A stretch of 64,000 nucleotides of DNA, from positions 248,001 to 312,000 of the forward strand of contig NZ_AP022873.1 of assembly GCF_014701235.1 (NCBI RefSeq), read 5' to 3'. The stretch is from Dissulfurispira thermophila (GTDB taxonomy: Bacteria; Nitrospirota; Thermodesulfovibrionia; Thermodesulfovibrionales; Dissulfurispiraceae). The notes beneath the pieces were generated by a model, which had not been told where the DNA came from, ran no database searches, and was given only the letters and a program-made list of their open reading frames with translations. The first letter of the stretch is position 1; each line of letters starts with the position of its first letter. Shown here one piece after another: positions 7,616 to 16,006 of this stretch. A program made the translations under genes and the position numbers.

Positions 7616-8470
7616 ATGAAGTCTGGACTTGGTTTGTCACTATTGTTGGTTTTTGTATGCGTGATGTCTATAAGTATGGTTTCAGCAGAGCAAAGCCTAA
7701 TGGTTTTTGCAGGCGCTGCATCAAAGCCTCCCACTGAGGAAGCAGTAAAGGCCTTTGAAAAAAAGACAGGCGTGAAGGTGGATGTGGTGTTTGGAGGTTC
7801 TGGATATGTTTTGTCTCAAATGATCCTCTCTAAAAAAGGCGATATTTATTTTCCGGGCTCTTCGGATTATATGGAAGTGGCAAAGAAAAAGGGGGTAGTG
7901 TATCCTGAGACAGAAAAATATGTGGTCTATCTTGTGCCTGCTATAAATGTGCAGAAGGGAAATCCTAAAAATATAAAGACCCTGAAAGACCTGACAAGAC
8001 CGGGGCTTAAGGTAGCGATTGCAAATCCTGAAGGTGTCTGTGTTGGAGCCTATGCAGTTGAGATCATAGAGAAGAATTTTAGTGCTGAGGAAAAGGCCAA
8101 ATTCAAAAAGAATTTGATAAACTACACAGAGAGCTGCGAAAAGACAGCCACTGCAATTTCACTGAAGGCAGCAGATGCAGTCATCGGCTGGAGGGTGTTT
8201 CATTATTGGGATCCAGAGAGGATAGAGACTATACCGCTTAAAAAATCAGAGATTGTGCGCGTTGGCTATATTCCCATTGCCATTTCAAAATTTACAAAAA
8301 ATAGAGGGCTTGCACAAAGGTTTATTGATTTTCTCCTCTCTGAAGAGGGCAAGGCGATTTACAGAAAATATAATTATTTTATGACTCCTGATGAGGCGGT
8401 TGCGTGGATTGGTGAAAAAAAGCCGGTAGGCGGTGAGTATGTCGTGCCAAAGGAATGGATAAAGAAGTAA
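7616..8470 (+). CDS. modA: Molybdate (or tungstate) ABC transporter, periplasmic binding protein
   Basis: 284 residues with a signal peptide (hydrophobic residues 5-22, likely cleavage after VSA near 24). The mature start SLMVFAGAASKPP and the VVFGGSGYVLSQM block resemble ModA, which binds MoO4 or WO4 through serine and alanine backbone groups. It captures oxyanion for modB and modC just downstream. Placement next to the nif genes suggests molybdate for FeMo-co, but tungstate or another small anion cannot be excluded from sequence alone. RBS AGAGGAGG at about 7602-7609. Confidence 0.85.
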   Translation: MKSGLGLSLLLVFVCVMSISMVSAEQSLMVFAGAASKPPTEEAVKAFEKKTGVKVDVVFGGSGYVLSQMILSKKGDIYFPGSSDYMEVAKKKGVVYPETEKYVVYLVPAINVQKGNPKNIKTLKDLTRPGLKVAIANPEGVCVGAYAVEIIEKNFSAEEKAKFKKNLINYTESCEKTATAISLKAADAVIGWRVFHYWDPERIETIPLKKSEIVRVGYIPIAISKFTKNRGLAQRFIDFLLSEEGKAIYRKYNYFMTPDEAVAWIGEKKPVGGEYVVPKEWIKK

Positions 8471-8472
8471 TA

Positions 8473-8520
8473 GGTGAAGAGGTGAAGGGGTGAAGAGGTG
8501 AAGGGGTGAAGAGGTGAAGG
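8473..8520 (+). repeat. Perfect 16-bp tandem repeat that supplies the modB Shine-Dalgarno
   Basis: GGTGAAGAGGTGAAGG occurs exactly three times and fills the whole modA-modB gap; the modB ATG follows directly. The last GGTGAAGG units are purine-rich and provide the only Shine-Dalgarno-like sequence for modB. A shorter copy precedes modC (9288-9308). Confidence 0.9.
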
Positions 8521-9285
8521 ATGACATTTAAGAGGCTCTCGATATTTTTTGCAGCGTCTGTTTTTGCCCTTTATGCAGGACTTGTGTTGTCTCTATTTTA
8601 TTTCTATAAAGGGTCTCTCTTTGTGGAGACCCTTTTGTCAGAAAGGACACTTTTCTCTATCAAGATAAGCCTTATTGCCGCTACAATTGCCACGCTATTA
8701 GCCCTTGTATTGGCAGTTCCTTCTGCCTATGCCCTTTCAAGATTTGATTTTAAAGGCAGAAATATTATAGACACTATTTTAGAGTTGCCTATGATAGTTT
8801 CTCCAGCAGCGCTCGGAGCAATGCTTCTGATATTTTTCAATAATCCCATTGGCATGTGGATTCAAGATAACTATATCCAGTTTGTGTTTACCGCATATGG
8901 GATAATACTTGCACAATTTATAACTACTGTAGGCGTCTCAACAAGGCTTATCAAGGCAGCAATGGATGAAATCCCGCATAGATATGAAGATGTTGCTCGT
9001 TCCCTTGGTGTTACGCCAGTTAAAGCCTTTTTAACAGTAACCCTTCCACTCTGCAAAAATGGCATTATAGCAGCATCAGTGCTTACATGGGCTAAGGCAA
9101 TCGGAGAATTTGGAGCAACCATTACAATTGCAGGTTCAATGGCAATGAAGACAGAGACTCTGCCGGTTGCTATTTTTATGAGGCTTGCAAGCGCTGACAT
9201 AGAGGGAACTGTTGTCTTGATATTAATACTCGTTGCAATTGGTCTTACGACTCTTTACGCTGTGAGGCTTTTAAAGACGGGTTGA
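8521..9285 (+). CDS. modB: Molybdate ABC transporter permease
   Basis: 254-residue inner-membrane permease with about six predicted helices. The EAA loop that docks on the ATPase is visible as RYEDVARSLGVTPVKAF followed by TLPLCKNGI, and IGEFGATITIAG is the ModB-type continuation. It forms the channel for oxyanion delivered by ModA. It starts immediately after a perfect tandem repeat array and ends 28 bp before modC. Confidence 0.88.
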   Translation: MTFKRLSIFFAASVFALYAGLVLSLFYFYKGSLFVETLLSERTLFSIKISLIAATIATLLALVLAVPSAYALSRFDFKGRNIIDTILELPMIVSPAALGAMLLIFFNNPIGMWIQDNYIQFVFTAYGIILAQFITTVGVSTRLIKAAMDEIPHRYEDVARSLGVTPVKAFLTVTLPLCKNGIIAASVLTWAKAIGEFGATITIAGSMAMKTETLPVAIFMRLASADIEGTVVLILILVAIGLTTLYAVRLLKTG

Positions 9286-9287
9286 TA

Positions 9288-9308
9288 GGTGAAGAGGTGA
9301 AGGGAGTG
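9288..9308 (+). repeat. Short GGTGAAGA/G repeat in the modC leader
   Basis: GGTGAAGAGGTGAAGG followed by GAGTG, directly before the GTG start of modC. It is one full unit of the array found before modB and again is the only Shine-Dalgarno-like sequence available. Confidence 0.8.
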
Positions 9309-9313
9309 CTTTT

Positions 9314-10399
9314 GTGATAGAGGTAAAGGATATTTTTATACAGACAAGAGGGTTTTCTATTAAGGATGCGTCATTAAATGTCCATGCAGGCTCATGCCAC
9401 TGCCTTATTGGACCAACAGGCTGTGGAAAGACCACATTGCTTGAGGCTATCCTTGGACTCAGAAAGATTCAAAAAGGAAAGATCTTGCTTGACGGCAAAG
9501 ACATTACAAATCTGCCGGTGCATGAGAGGGGGTTTTCATATGTGCCGCAGGACCTGGCAATATTTCCTCATCTTACTGTTGAGGACAATATCTTTTACGG
9601 CATAAAGCACGGCGCTTTGTCAGACAAACAAAAGAGACATGAGTCAGCTCTGCAAATAGCAGAATCACTGGGCATATCGCATCTGCTTAAGAGAAAGGCT
9701 GTTAATCTAAGCGGAGGAGAGCGTCAGCGGGTTGCCCTTGCCCGTGCGCTTGCACCGGGGCATAGATACATTCTGCTTGATGAGCCGCTGTCGTCACTTC
9801 ATGAGGGGATGAAAAAAGAGTTGTGGTTTTTGCTTAAGGAATTGCAAAAAAAATATCACTTAACGATTCTTATGGTAAGCCATGATATGGAGGAGACATT
9901 CTTTTTAGCTGATTATGTAGATGTTATGATTGATGGTGTTATTCATCAAACAGGTACAAAAGAGGAGGTTTACACAGAGCCTCAGAATATTGAGGTAGCA
10001 AGATTTTTTGGCATAAAGAATATCTTTGATGCAGAGATAAGAGTGGTTGAGGATAAAGACTATATCTTATACTGTAAGGAGCTTAACACGAGCCTACTAT
10101 TGCCTATAGATAAGATGGAAGAAAGACAGAACGATTCGCTTCTGACCATTGGCATAAGGGCAGAGGATGTGATTATATTAAGACATGATCTGCCGATAAA
10201 AAAAGACAATCTCTTGCAGGGTACAGTAACCGAAATATATCCTATGGGTTCTAACTCAATGGTGATATTCAAACCTCAGAATTCTCAAAGATTGATCGAG
10301 ATAGTAATGCCAGACTTTGCCTTTAAGAAATTGGATCTCAAGCCCTCAATGTCTGTAACTGTGTCATTAAGGGGTGAGAGGCTCTTTGTGTTAAAATAG
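9314..10399 (+). CDS. modC: Molybdate ABC transporter ATP-binding protein
   Basis: 361-residue ABC ATPase that powers ModB. Walker A GPTGCGKTT near residue 33, signature LSGGERQRVALARA and Walker B YILLDEPLS are visible. The C-terminal ~130 residues look like a TOBE/MOP oxyanion-sensing domain. Starts with GTG at 9314. The three genes modABC are on one strand with tiny gaps and form an operon. Confidence 0.88.
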   Translation: MIEVKDIFIQTRGFSIKDASLNVHAGSCHCLIGPTGCGKTTLLEAILGLRKIQKGKILLDGKDITNLPVHERGFSYVPQDLAIFPHLTVEDNIFYGIKHGALSDKQKRHESALQIAESLGISHLLKRKAVNLSGGERQRVALARALAPGHRYILLDEPLSSLHEGMKKELWFLLKELQKKYHLTILMVSHDMEETFFLADYVDVMIDGVIHQTGTKEEVYTEPQNIEVARFFGIKNIFDAEIRVVEDKDYILYCKELNTSLLLPIDKMEERQNDSLLTIGIRAEDVIILRHDLPIKKDNLLQGTVTEIYPMGSNSMVIFKPQNSQRLIEIVMPDFAFKKLDLKPSMSVTVSLRGERLFVLK

Positions 10400-10405
10400 T
10401 AAGAT

Positions 10406-10798
10406 ATGAATAGTAAAAAACCCCATACCCTTCCTCCATCTGTAATCTACTGCTTTTTTGCATTGGGTATCATCTCGGCGATTGCCTTCAGAGCGATTAT
10501 AGTATTTCAGCGGCTTGAGCCTTCATGGGTAAGACCTGTATGGTATGTTGGGGTATTGGGATATATGGTCTTTTTCCTTTACAGATATTACATAGCAGAG
10601 AAACGGAAAAAGGCTATCGAAAATTTTCAGTTGATCGAAAAACTAAAGACAAACGCATGCCTAACAGATGAAGACAGAGAGGTGGTCATCTATCTCCTTT
10701 CGTCTATCCAGAAATCCCCTGAGAATGTGAATTATTTCATTATATTTTTGCTTTCTATCCTTGCAATAATTGCGGACATCTATTTTGCACTTTCTTAA
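10406..10798 (+). CDS. Hypothetical membrane protein
   Basis: 130 residues that I do not recognise. Three hydrophobic segments can be seen (about 13-33, 45-63 and 107-127), separated by a charged stretch KRKKAIENF and a helical region containing LTDEDREVV. It starts 7 bp after modC, so is probably the last gene of that operon. No signal peptide or catalytic motif is evident. Confidence 0.6.
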   Translation: MNSKKPHTLPPSVIYCFFALGIISAIAFRAIIVFQRLEPSWVRPVWYVGVLGYMVFFLYRYYIAEKRKKAIENFQLIEKLKTNACLTDEDREVVIYLLSSIQKSPENVNYFIIFLLSILAIIADIYFALS

Positions 10799-10830
10799 AT
10801 CACATTATTCATAAATCCAGCGATAAAAAT

Positions 10831-10934
10831 TGTCATTGCGAGCGAGCAAGACCCTTCACCTGTCATTGCGAGGCTTACGAAGTAAGCCGAAGCAATCTGA
10901 CACGAAGTGTCATTCCGAACGAAGTGAGGGAGTG
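10831..10934 (+). repeat. Dispersed GTCATTGCGAG-type intergenic repeat
   Basis: TGTCATTGCGAG occurs at 10831 and again at 10861, with hairpin arms GGCTTACGAAGTAAGCC and GACACGAAGTGTC and a closing CGAACGAAGTGAGG. This GTCATTGCGAGxxxGAAGCAATC pattern is a known type of dispersed repeat seen in many unrelated bacteria. A related copy follows the chemoreceptor gene at 12716-12787. The 217-bp gap before 11016 contains nothing else I can assign. Confidence 0.7.
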
Positions 10935-11015
10935 GCTTAAACTTTTAAGTTTAGGACAAATTACTTAAAAACTGCTAATATTTTAAAAAATGAAATGATG
11001 GGGGGGTAAAGGGAT

Positions 11016-12704
11016 ATGAAGTGGTTTTACAATATGAGCCTAAAAAAGAAGTTTTACAGTGTTTTTGGAGTGATTATCGCTGGTTCGATAATAGGCATTG
11101 CAGTGGGTCAATTTGTATTTGCAAGGGTTCAGGTGGGAGGAAAGTATTTCAAGGGGATAGAGCTTAAGAGAGATGCATCAGAAGACCTTGCACGGATAAG
11201 GATGAATATCAATCTCCTCAAGGGTATGATCTATTCACAGGTGCATGCCTATGATGAGGAAGCTGAAAAGGGCATGGAAAAAATAATCACAAGCACTGAC
11301 GAACTTTTTGAGAATCTAAAAAGCATCCGTAACAAAGCTAATGGCAGAGGTATTTCATGTACTACATGCCATACTGATGAGCAGGTCTCGGTGTTTTTCT
11401 CTTATGTGGAAGGTGGATATGCTTCATGGAACAAGTATAAGGGGTTTCTCAAAGAGCAGTTGTTCCATATCGCAAAATCACAGAATATGAAGACAGCGGT
11501 TGAGATTATAGAGGGCGAATTTTCGAATGTGTACCTTGAACTTATGGAAAATACAAAGATACCCGTAGATATAATAAGGGGTGTTGCTCCTTTGCAGATT
11601 GAAAAGCTCAAAAAGGAATCCAACATCATCAGGTTGGGCTATGTTATTTTTGGTGTGCTTATAACGGTATTTCTTGTGGTAGTTGCCTACTTTTTAACAA
11701 CTAACATCTTGGGTCCTGTAACTTCTATTACTCATGTGTCAGAGCAAATGGCAGAAGGCGATTTCAGGGGCATAGATGTAAATGCAAAGGGAAAAGACGA
11801 GATAGGGCAGATGGTCGAGCACTTCAAAGCCATGGGCAACAGGATAAGGGAGTTTGTAATCAGCATTAAGAGTGGGGTATCAAATCTCTCGTCAGCATCA
11901 GAAAAACTATCCAATACCTCCGATGATCTTTCAAATACAACCGACAAACAGTTGCAGCAGATTGAGCAGATTGCATCTGCCTCGGCACAGGCATCGCAGA
12001 CTATAGTGGATGTAGCACAAAATACCACAAAGGCTGCAGAATCTGTAAGGCTGTCATCAGAGCTTGCACTAAAAGGAAAGTCAGTTGCTACCAATGCCAT
12101 GAATGAGATAGAGAGGATTGCCGATGTAATAAAAGATGCATCTGAAACTATAGAGGCACTTGGCAGGAGCTCCGAGGAGATCGGAGAAATAGTGTCAGTA
12201 ATCACTGATATAGCAGACCAGACAAACCTATTAGCACTAAATGCAGCAATAGAGGCTGCAAGGGCAGGAGAGCAAGGGAGGGGATTTGCAGTAGTAGCAG
12301 ATGAGGTGAGAAAACTTGCGGAGAGGACATCAAAGGCAACAAGTGAGATAGCAGAAAAGATAAAAGTTATTCAATCAGAGGCCCAGAGGTCTGTTGATAA
12401 AATGCAAAAGAGTAAAGAAGAGGTGGACAAAGGTGTAGGGCTTATGAAGACAGTCAGTCAATCGCTTGATTCTATTGCAAACTCATCAACAGCCGCAACA
12501 GATATGGTTCAGCATATTGCTGCTGCTACAGAGGAGCAATCGGCTGCGTCAGAAGAAATTGCAAATAATGTCAACAGCCTTTCAGAAGGAATAAGGCATA
12601 CAACTGCTGATGCCAACCAATTAAAAGAGGTTTCCCTTGAACTTGCCAACATGGCTGTTGAGCTTAAGAGGCAGGTAGAGTGGTTTAAGGCAGACTATCA
12701 GTGA
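11016..12704 (+). CDS. Methyl-accepting chemotaxis protein with periplasmic c-type haem motif
   Basis: 562-residue transducer. TM1 spans about 15-36, a periplasmic domain about 37-205, TM2 about 207-230, then HAMP and the MCP signalling domain with its conserved hairpin tip ([19 protein letters not shown]). The periplasmic part contains C115-T-T-C118-H119, a covalent haem c attachment site, as in the haem-containing chemoreceptor sensors described in Geobacter. It probably senses redox state or a ligand such as O2 or NO. The start follows GGGGGG at 11000-11005. A strong terminator follows at 12788. Confidence 0.93.
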   Translation: MKWFYNMSLKKKFYSVFGVIIAGSIIGIAVGQFVFARVQVGGKYFKGIELKRDASEDLARIRMNINLLKGMIYSQVHAYDEEAEKGMEKIITSTDELFENLKSIRNKANGRGISCTTCHTDEQVSVFFSYVEGGYASWNKYKGFLKEQLFHIAKSQNMKTAVEIIEGEFSNVYLELMENTKIPVDIIRGVAPLQIEKLKKESNIIRLGYVIFGVLITVFLVVVAYFLTTNILGPVTSITHVSEQMAEGDFRGIDVNAKGKDEIGQMVEHFKAMGNRIREFVISIKSGVSNLSSASEKLSNTSDDLSNTTDKQLQQIEQIASASAQASQTIVDVAQNTTKAAESVRLSSELALKGKSVATNAMNEIERIADVIKDASETIEALGRSSEEIGEIVSVITDIADQTNLLALNAAIEAARAGEQGRGFAVVADEVRKLAERTSKATSEIAEKIKVIQSEAQRSVDKMQKSKEEVDKGVGLMKTVSQSLDSIANSSTAATDMVQHIAAATEEQSAASEEIANNVNSLSEGIRHTTADANQLKEVSLELANMAVELKRQVEWFKADYQ

Positions 12705-12705
12705 A

Positions 12706-12787
12706 GGGGTGAAGAAGCGTAGCGAGGAATCTGACACAAGATGTCACCCTGAGTCGAAGCAAAGCGAAGCCCCGAACGAAGTGAGGG
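12706..12787 (+). repeat. Mixed short-repeat and GAACGAAGTGAGG-type repeat after the chemoreceptor
   Basis: Begins GAAGGGGTGAAGA, related to the modB leader array, and passes into GCGTAGCGAGGAATCTGACA and CGAACGAAGTGAGGGGG, which matches the end of the repeat at 10831-10934. No coding potential was seen. Confidence 0.6.
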
Positions 12788-12834
12788 GGCTGCGAAGGGT
12801 CTCATACCTTTGAGATCCTTCGCAGCCTATTTTT
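12788..12834 (+). terminator. Rho-independent terminator after the haem chemoreceptor
   Basis: GGCTGCGAAGGGTCTCA (12788-12804) pairs with TGAGATCCTTCGCAGCC (12811-12827) with one G-T pair and a six-base loop, followed by TATTTTT. Confidence 0.85.
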
Positions 12835-12837
12835 AAA

Positions 12838-13278
12838 TGACAGACACTGCTCAAAGTCTTTAAAAAGTGTTGGTTCAAGTGTATATGAGGAGACTATAAA
12901 TGTATTACTCAATAAGTATCCGCTAATAGGTGGTGACGGATTCAAGATAGATGTGGTTGCAAGTGCGGAGTTTAAAGCCTTTTCGCAGCATCTGTCATCT
13001 AATTGATAACTTAATTAAGCTGATTTTAGCTGACAGACACTGCTCAAAGTCTTTAAAAAGTGTTGGTTCAAGTGCATATGAGGAGACTATAAATGTATTA
13101 CTCAACAACTATCCACTAATAGGTGGTGACGGATTCAAGATAGATGTAGTTGCAAGTGCGGAGTTTAAAGCCTTTTCGCAGCATCTGCCATCTAATTGAT
13201 AACTTAATTAAGCTGATTTTAGATGACAGACACTGCTCAAAGTCTTTAAAAAGTGTTTGTTGCAAGTGCATATGAGGT
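12838..13278 (+). repeat. 193-bp tandem repeat containing a protein C-terminal fragment
   Basis: Two full copies (12838-13030 and 13031-13223) and a truncated third (13224-13278). The two full copies differ at about six positions. Each carries a 55-codon open stretch, ending LxSN or LPSN then TGA, which includes YEETINVLLN and GGDGFKIDVVASAEFKAF. It looks like the 3' end of a decayed gene duplicated in tandem. The third copy continues into the IS21 target site. A further inverted copy of the truncated unit is at 33445-33509. Confidence 0.85.
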
Positions 13279-13397
13279 AATTGGGTGTAGATTGTCAACA
13301 CATTTGACCCCTTTTATGCAAATAAAATTGACCCCCTTTTGCCGTTAAAAACGGCACTATTTGATTTCTTAACTTTTCTGCCCTTCTTCCAATCCAT

Positions 13398-14147
13398 TCA
13401 ATTTGCCTTCTTCAATTTGTTCTTCAGTCTGTAGCTTTCTCCACTTATATAGAATATGCTTGCATGATGCACAACTCTGTCTATTATGGCTGAGGCTACA
13501 ACAGGGTCTTCAAATACCTTTCCCCATTCGTCAAAGTTGTAGTTGCTTGTAAGGATTATTGAGCCTTTTTCGTATCTCATTGAGATGAGTTGAAACAGGA
13601 GATTTGCCTGCTCTCTCGTTATCGGCATGTAGCCCAGTTCATCTATTATCAGCAGGTGGAGCCTTGAGTAAAAGAGGAGTCTTTCTACAAGGTTTCCCTG
13701 TCTCTTTGAGAGCATGAGGTCTTCTATGAGTCCCTGGGCTGTCATAAAGAGCACCCTGAGCCTTGCTGTGCATGCCTTTATGGCAAGCCCTACGGAGAGA
13801 TGGGTTTTGCCTACCCCGGGAGGACCGAGGAATATCACATTTGCCTTTTGAGCTATGAATTCAAGGCTGCTGAGCTTTATTACTTCTTTGTCTCTGAGGC
13901 CCGGCTGGAAGCTGAAGTCAAATTCCTCAATGGTCTTTATGTAGGGAAGTCTGCTCTTTGCCATCTTTGCCTTTATTGAGCTTTCTGTCTTCCTCTTTAC
14001 CTCTGCCTCAAGTAACAGGGCAAGGTATTCTTCATATCTGAGGTTGCTCTTTGATGCCCTCTCTGAGAGGTCTCTGTAGGCAGTTATCATGCCTTTGAGC
14101 TTCAATGACCTCATGTGACTCTCTATCTGTCTGTTCAGCTCTGTCAT
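13398..14147 (-). CDS. istB: IstB-like ATP-binding transposition helper
   Basis: 249-residue AAA+ ATPase of IS21 elements that assists IstA in target selection and strand transfer. Walker A GPPGVGKTH lies about residue 106, and LLIIDELGYMPI is the Walker B region, followed by ILTSNYNFDEWGKVF, the sensor region typical of IstB. The start ATGA overlaps the istA stop. Full length for the family and no internal stop, so probably active. Confidence 0.95.
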   Translation of the reverse strand: MTELNRQIESHMRSLKLKGMITAYRDLSERASKSNLRYEEYLALLLEAEVKRKTESSIKAKMAKSRLPYIKTIEEFDFSFQPGLRDKEVIKLSSLEFIAQKANVIFLGPPGVGKTHLSVGLAIKACTARLRVLFMTAQGLIEDLMLSKRQGNLVERLLFYSRLHLLIIDELGYMPITREQANLLFQLISMRYEKGSIILTSNYNFDEWGKVFEDPVVASAIIDRVVHHASIFYISGESYRLKNKLKKAN

Positions 14148-15637
14148 GCCAGAACCTCCTTTTCCATAACCCTGTATGCTGAAAGGGGTCTCGTTATGTT
14201 AATGGAGCGTGCAATACAGGGGTTGTTTATGTTCTCTATTAGAGGTTCTCCAGGGGTCTTGCTTTTAAGAAGCCTCTTTATGCTGTTTTTGTGGTATGAG
14301 CCGCATTCAATGCACTCCTTCATGGCGGCTGTTATGTCCTCGGCAGTGTAAATCTCTGTGAGTTTCAGTATCTCTTCTATATGCCAGTACATGTTGGCAC
14401 TGACTGTCTTCTTTAAGCCTTCTATGAAGACCTCTCCCTGCTGTTTGAATGCCTCTTTGAATCTTTTAAGAGTTTCAGACCTGTATGCCCCTTTCCTCTC
14501 CCTATATTCCCTGTTGAGCTGTTCATGTTCTGGATGTACAGGCCTTTTGTGCCTGTCACTTACCCTTATGTCATGTTCTGCTATGATACTGCCATCCATT
14601 GAATAGACCTTAAGGGTCTTTCCAAAAAGGGTCTCTATCTTTACCTGCCTGAGACAATGCTTCATGGGCACAGGGTATAATGCACCAGCCCAGCTTATGT
14701 AGCCGTCATTCGTTACGCTCCGTATCTCCTTCGGGAAGATTTCAGCAGGCTCTACCTCAGGTATCGGTCTTAGAAGAGGTTTTTCATCACGCATGAACCT
14801 CTCTTCAGGGCTCTCTCCGAGGTCACTGTGTGTCCTTTTATTGTATCTTTCTGTAAAGTCATACAGAAGCCCATCAAACCGTGCAATGCCTTCTACCTCA
14901 AGTCCCTTGAGAAGATGCTCCTGAATGTAATAAAAGGGCCTCTCTACCTTCCCCTTTGTCCTTGCCCGATAGGGTCTGCACGGGACTGTATCAATACCAT
15001 AAAGTCCGCAGAACCTCAAAAACTCATCGTTATACCGAATAACACCGTTGTTGTTGTGAGCAATGACCATCTGTCTGGGATTGTCTATAACAATCTCTTC
15101 AGCAATGCCCCCAAAATACTCTATTGCACTCGCTATCGCCCTGATTATATCCGCTGTGGTGATGCTTAAGGAACTGCAATAATATTTCTTCCTGCTGTAG
15201 CTTAAGATTATCTCATGGATGTAGACCTTTACAGGTCTGCCATTTACAGGAAGCATCCATTCCTTCCAGTCATACTGCATCTGTTTGCCAGTGGAGGTCT
15301 CTACCCTCGTTGTTGCTAGGGTCTTGACCCGTTCTCCTTCCCTTATCCCTGACAGATAACGATGCACAGAGCAAAGAGAGCCTCCGTAGCCCTGTTCCTT
15401 GAGCTCATTGTATATCCTCGTGCCAATGAAGCCCTTTTTGAGCATCTCCTTTATCACTTCCTCATAAGGGTCAAGTAGCCTTTCATACTGCCTTGCTTTG
15501 AATTGCGGAGGTTCATCCTTCCTCAGATACTTCCTCACCGTGTTCCTCGATAGCTTCAACTGCCTCGCTATCCCCTTAATGGTCTCACCCTTCTGCCTTA
15601 ATACCCTTACCTGCTGCCACTTATACATGCTTATCAC
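14144..15637 (-). CDS. istA: IS21-family transposase IstA
   Basis: 497-residue DDE transposase. An N-terminal helix-turn-helix (GETIKGIARQLKLSRNTVRK, about residues 17-36) binds the element ends, and the central rve/RNase H-like domain carries the acidic triad. YDWKEWMLP, EEIVIDNPRQMV and KGKVERPFYYIQEHLLKG fit the D-D-E positions. It is full length. Located just inside the right end of the element, it is read leftward and followed by istB. Confidence 0.95.
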   Translation of the reverse strand: MISMYKWQQVRVLRQKGETIKGIARQLKLSRNTVRKYLRKDEPPQFKARQYERLLDPYEEVIKEMLKKGFIGTRIYNELKEQGYGGSLCSVHRYLSGIREGERVKTLATTRVETSTGKQMQYDWKEWMLPVNGRPVKVYIHEIILSYSRKKYYCSSLSITTADIIRAIASAIEYFGGIAEEIVIDNPRQMVIAHNNNGVIRYNDEFLRFCGLYGIDTVPCRPYRARTKGKVERPFYYIQEHLLKGLEVEGIARFDGLLYDFTERYNKRTHSDLGESPEERFMRDEKPLLRPIPEVEPAEIFPKEIRSVTNDGYISWAGALYPVPMKHCLRQVKIETLFGKTLKVYSMDGSIIAEHDIRVSDRHKRPVHPEHEQLNREYRERKGAYRSETLKRFKEAFKQQGEVFIEGLKKTVSANMYWHIEEILKLTEIYTAEDITAAMKECIECGSYHKNSIKRLLKSKTPGEPLIENINNPCIARSINITRPLSAYRVMEKEVLA

Positions 15638-15738
15638 CCCTTCTTCTCCTTTCCCTGTTTATTTGAAAGGAGATTATAGTATTGCAGGGGGTCATTTTTA
15701 TATGCCGATCAGGGGTCAATTGTATTTTACGATCTACA

Positions 15739-15843
15739 ATTGGGCTTAAGGCCTCAGGCTTTAGGCTGAAGGACATAAAATAGTCTTAAAAAAACATCAG
15801 ACCTAATGCCTTAAGCCTAATCTTCAGCCTGATTTTTGAATCG
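15739..15843 (+). repeat. Right part of the composite repeat split by IS21
   Basis: Starts with the duplicated ATTGGG and continues with CTTAAGGCCTCAGGCTTTAG and, after an AT-rich middle, CATCAGACCTAATGCC and CTTAAGCC units. About 65 bp of the centre match 33385-33444 on the opposite strand almost exactly, while the GGCTGAA/GGCTTAA heptamer arrays at the edges differ in number. No coding potential is seen from 15638 to 16006 except the small gene at 16007. Confidence 0.85.
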
Positions 15844-15896
15844 CCAAAGACATTATCTCATCAACCCCTTTACCCTTTCATTCATTTACTTATTCA

Positions 15897-15926
15897 TACA
15901 AAATTGTAGCAATCTACAAAAATGTA
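15897..15926 (+). repeat. Double palindrome TACAAAATTGTA / TACAAAAATGTA, copy 1
   Basis: TACAAAATTGTA (15897-15908) and TACAAAAATGTA (15915-15926), six bases apart. The same pair in the same order recurs at 18778-18810. Here it lies 47 bp upstream of a sigma-54-like promoter, so a regulator-binding role is possible, but the second copy has no promoter behind it. Confidence 0.7.
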
Positions 15927-15972
15927 TTATCTCCTACCATTAAATTTCCTTGAAAATCAATGATATAGGCTC

Positions 15973-15988
15973 TGGCATGTTTTTAGCA
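15973..15988 (+). promoter_or_regulatory. Putative sigma-54 promoter of the amtB-glnK operon
   Basis: TGGCATGTTTTTAGCA has the -24 GG and -12 GC elements separated by exactly 10 bp and agrees well with the TGGCAC-N5-TTGCA consensus. It precedes the small HTH gene at 16007, the porin, amtB and glnK. Sigma-54 control of amtB-glnK operons is well established. Confidence 0.7.
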
Positions 15989-16006
15989 TAAACCATATTC
16001 AGTGAA

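Larger units (their letters stand above)
13286..15738 (-). mobile_element. Complete IS21-family insertion sequence
   Basis: 2453 bp. The left end begins TGTAGATTGTC and the right end, read inward on the other strand, begins TGTAGATCGT; both give the TG...CA termini of the family. Just inside each end are repeated TTGACCCC motifs, the multiple terminal repeats typical of IS21. The 6-bp direct repeat ATTGGG flanks it at 13280-13285 and 15739-15744. istA and istB are on the minus strand with a 4-bp overlap and appear intact. An empty copy of the target is at 33445-33450. Confidence 0.92.

Noticed and set aside
10800-11015. tRNA or other RNA gene in the gap before the chemoreceptor
   Set aside because: The stems belong to the dispersed GTCATTGCGAG repeat; no cloverleaf with conserved T-arm could be found.
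11732-12205. 157-codon open frame on the minus strand inside the haem chemoreceptor gene
   Set aside because: Serine-rich antisense shadow of a helical MCP gene; no Shine-Dalgarno or recognisable domain.
12951-13199. 82-codon ORF spanning the 193-bp repeats as an intact gene
   Set aside because: It starts in one repeat copy and ends in the next, passing through the stop of the first copy in a different frame; it is a by-product of the tandem repeat.
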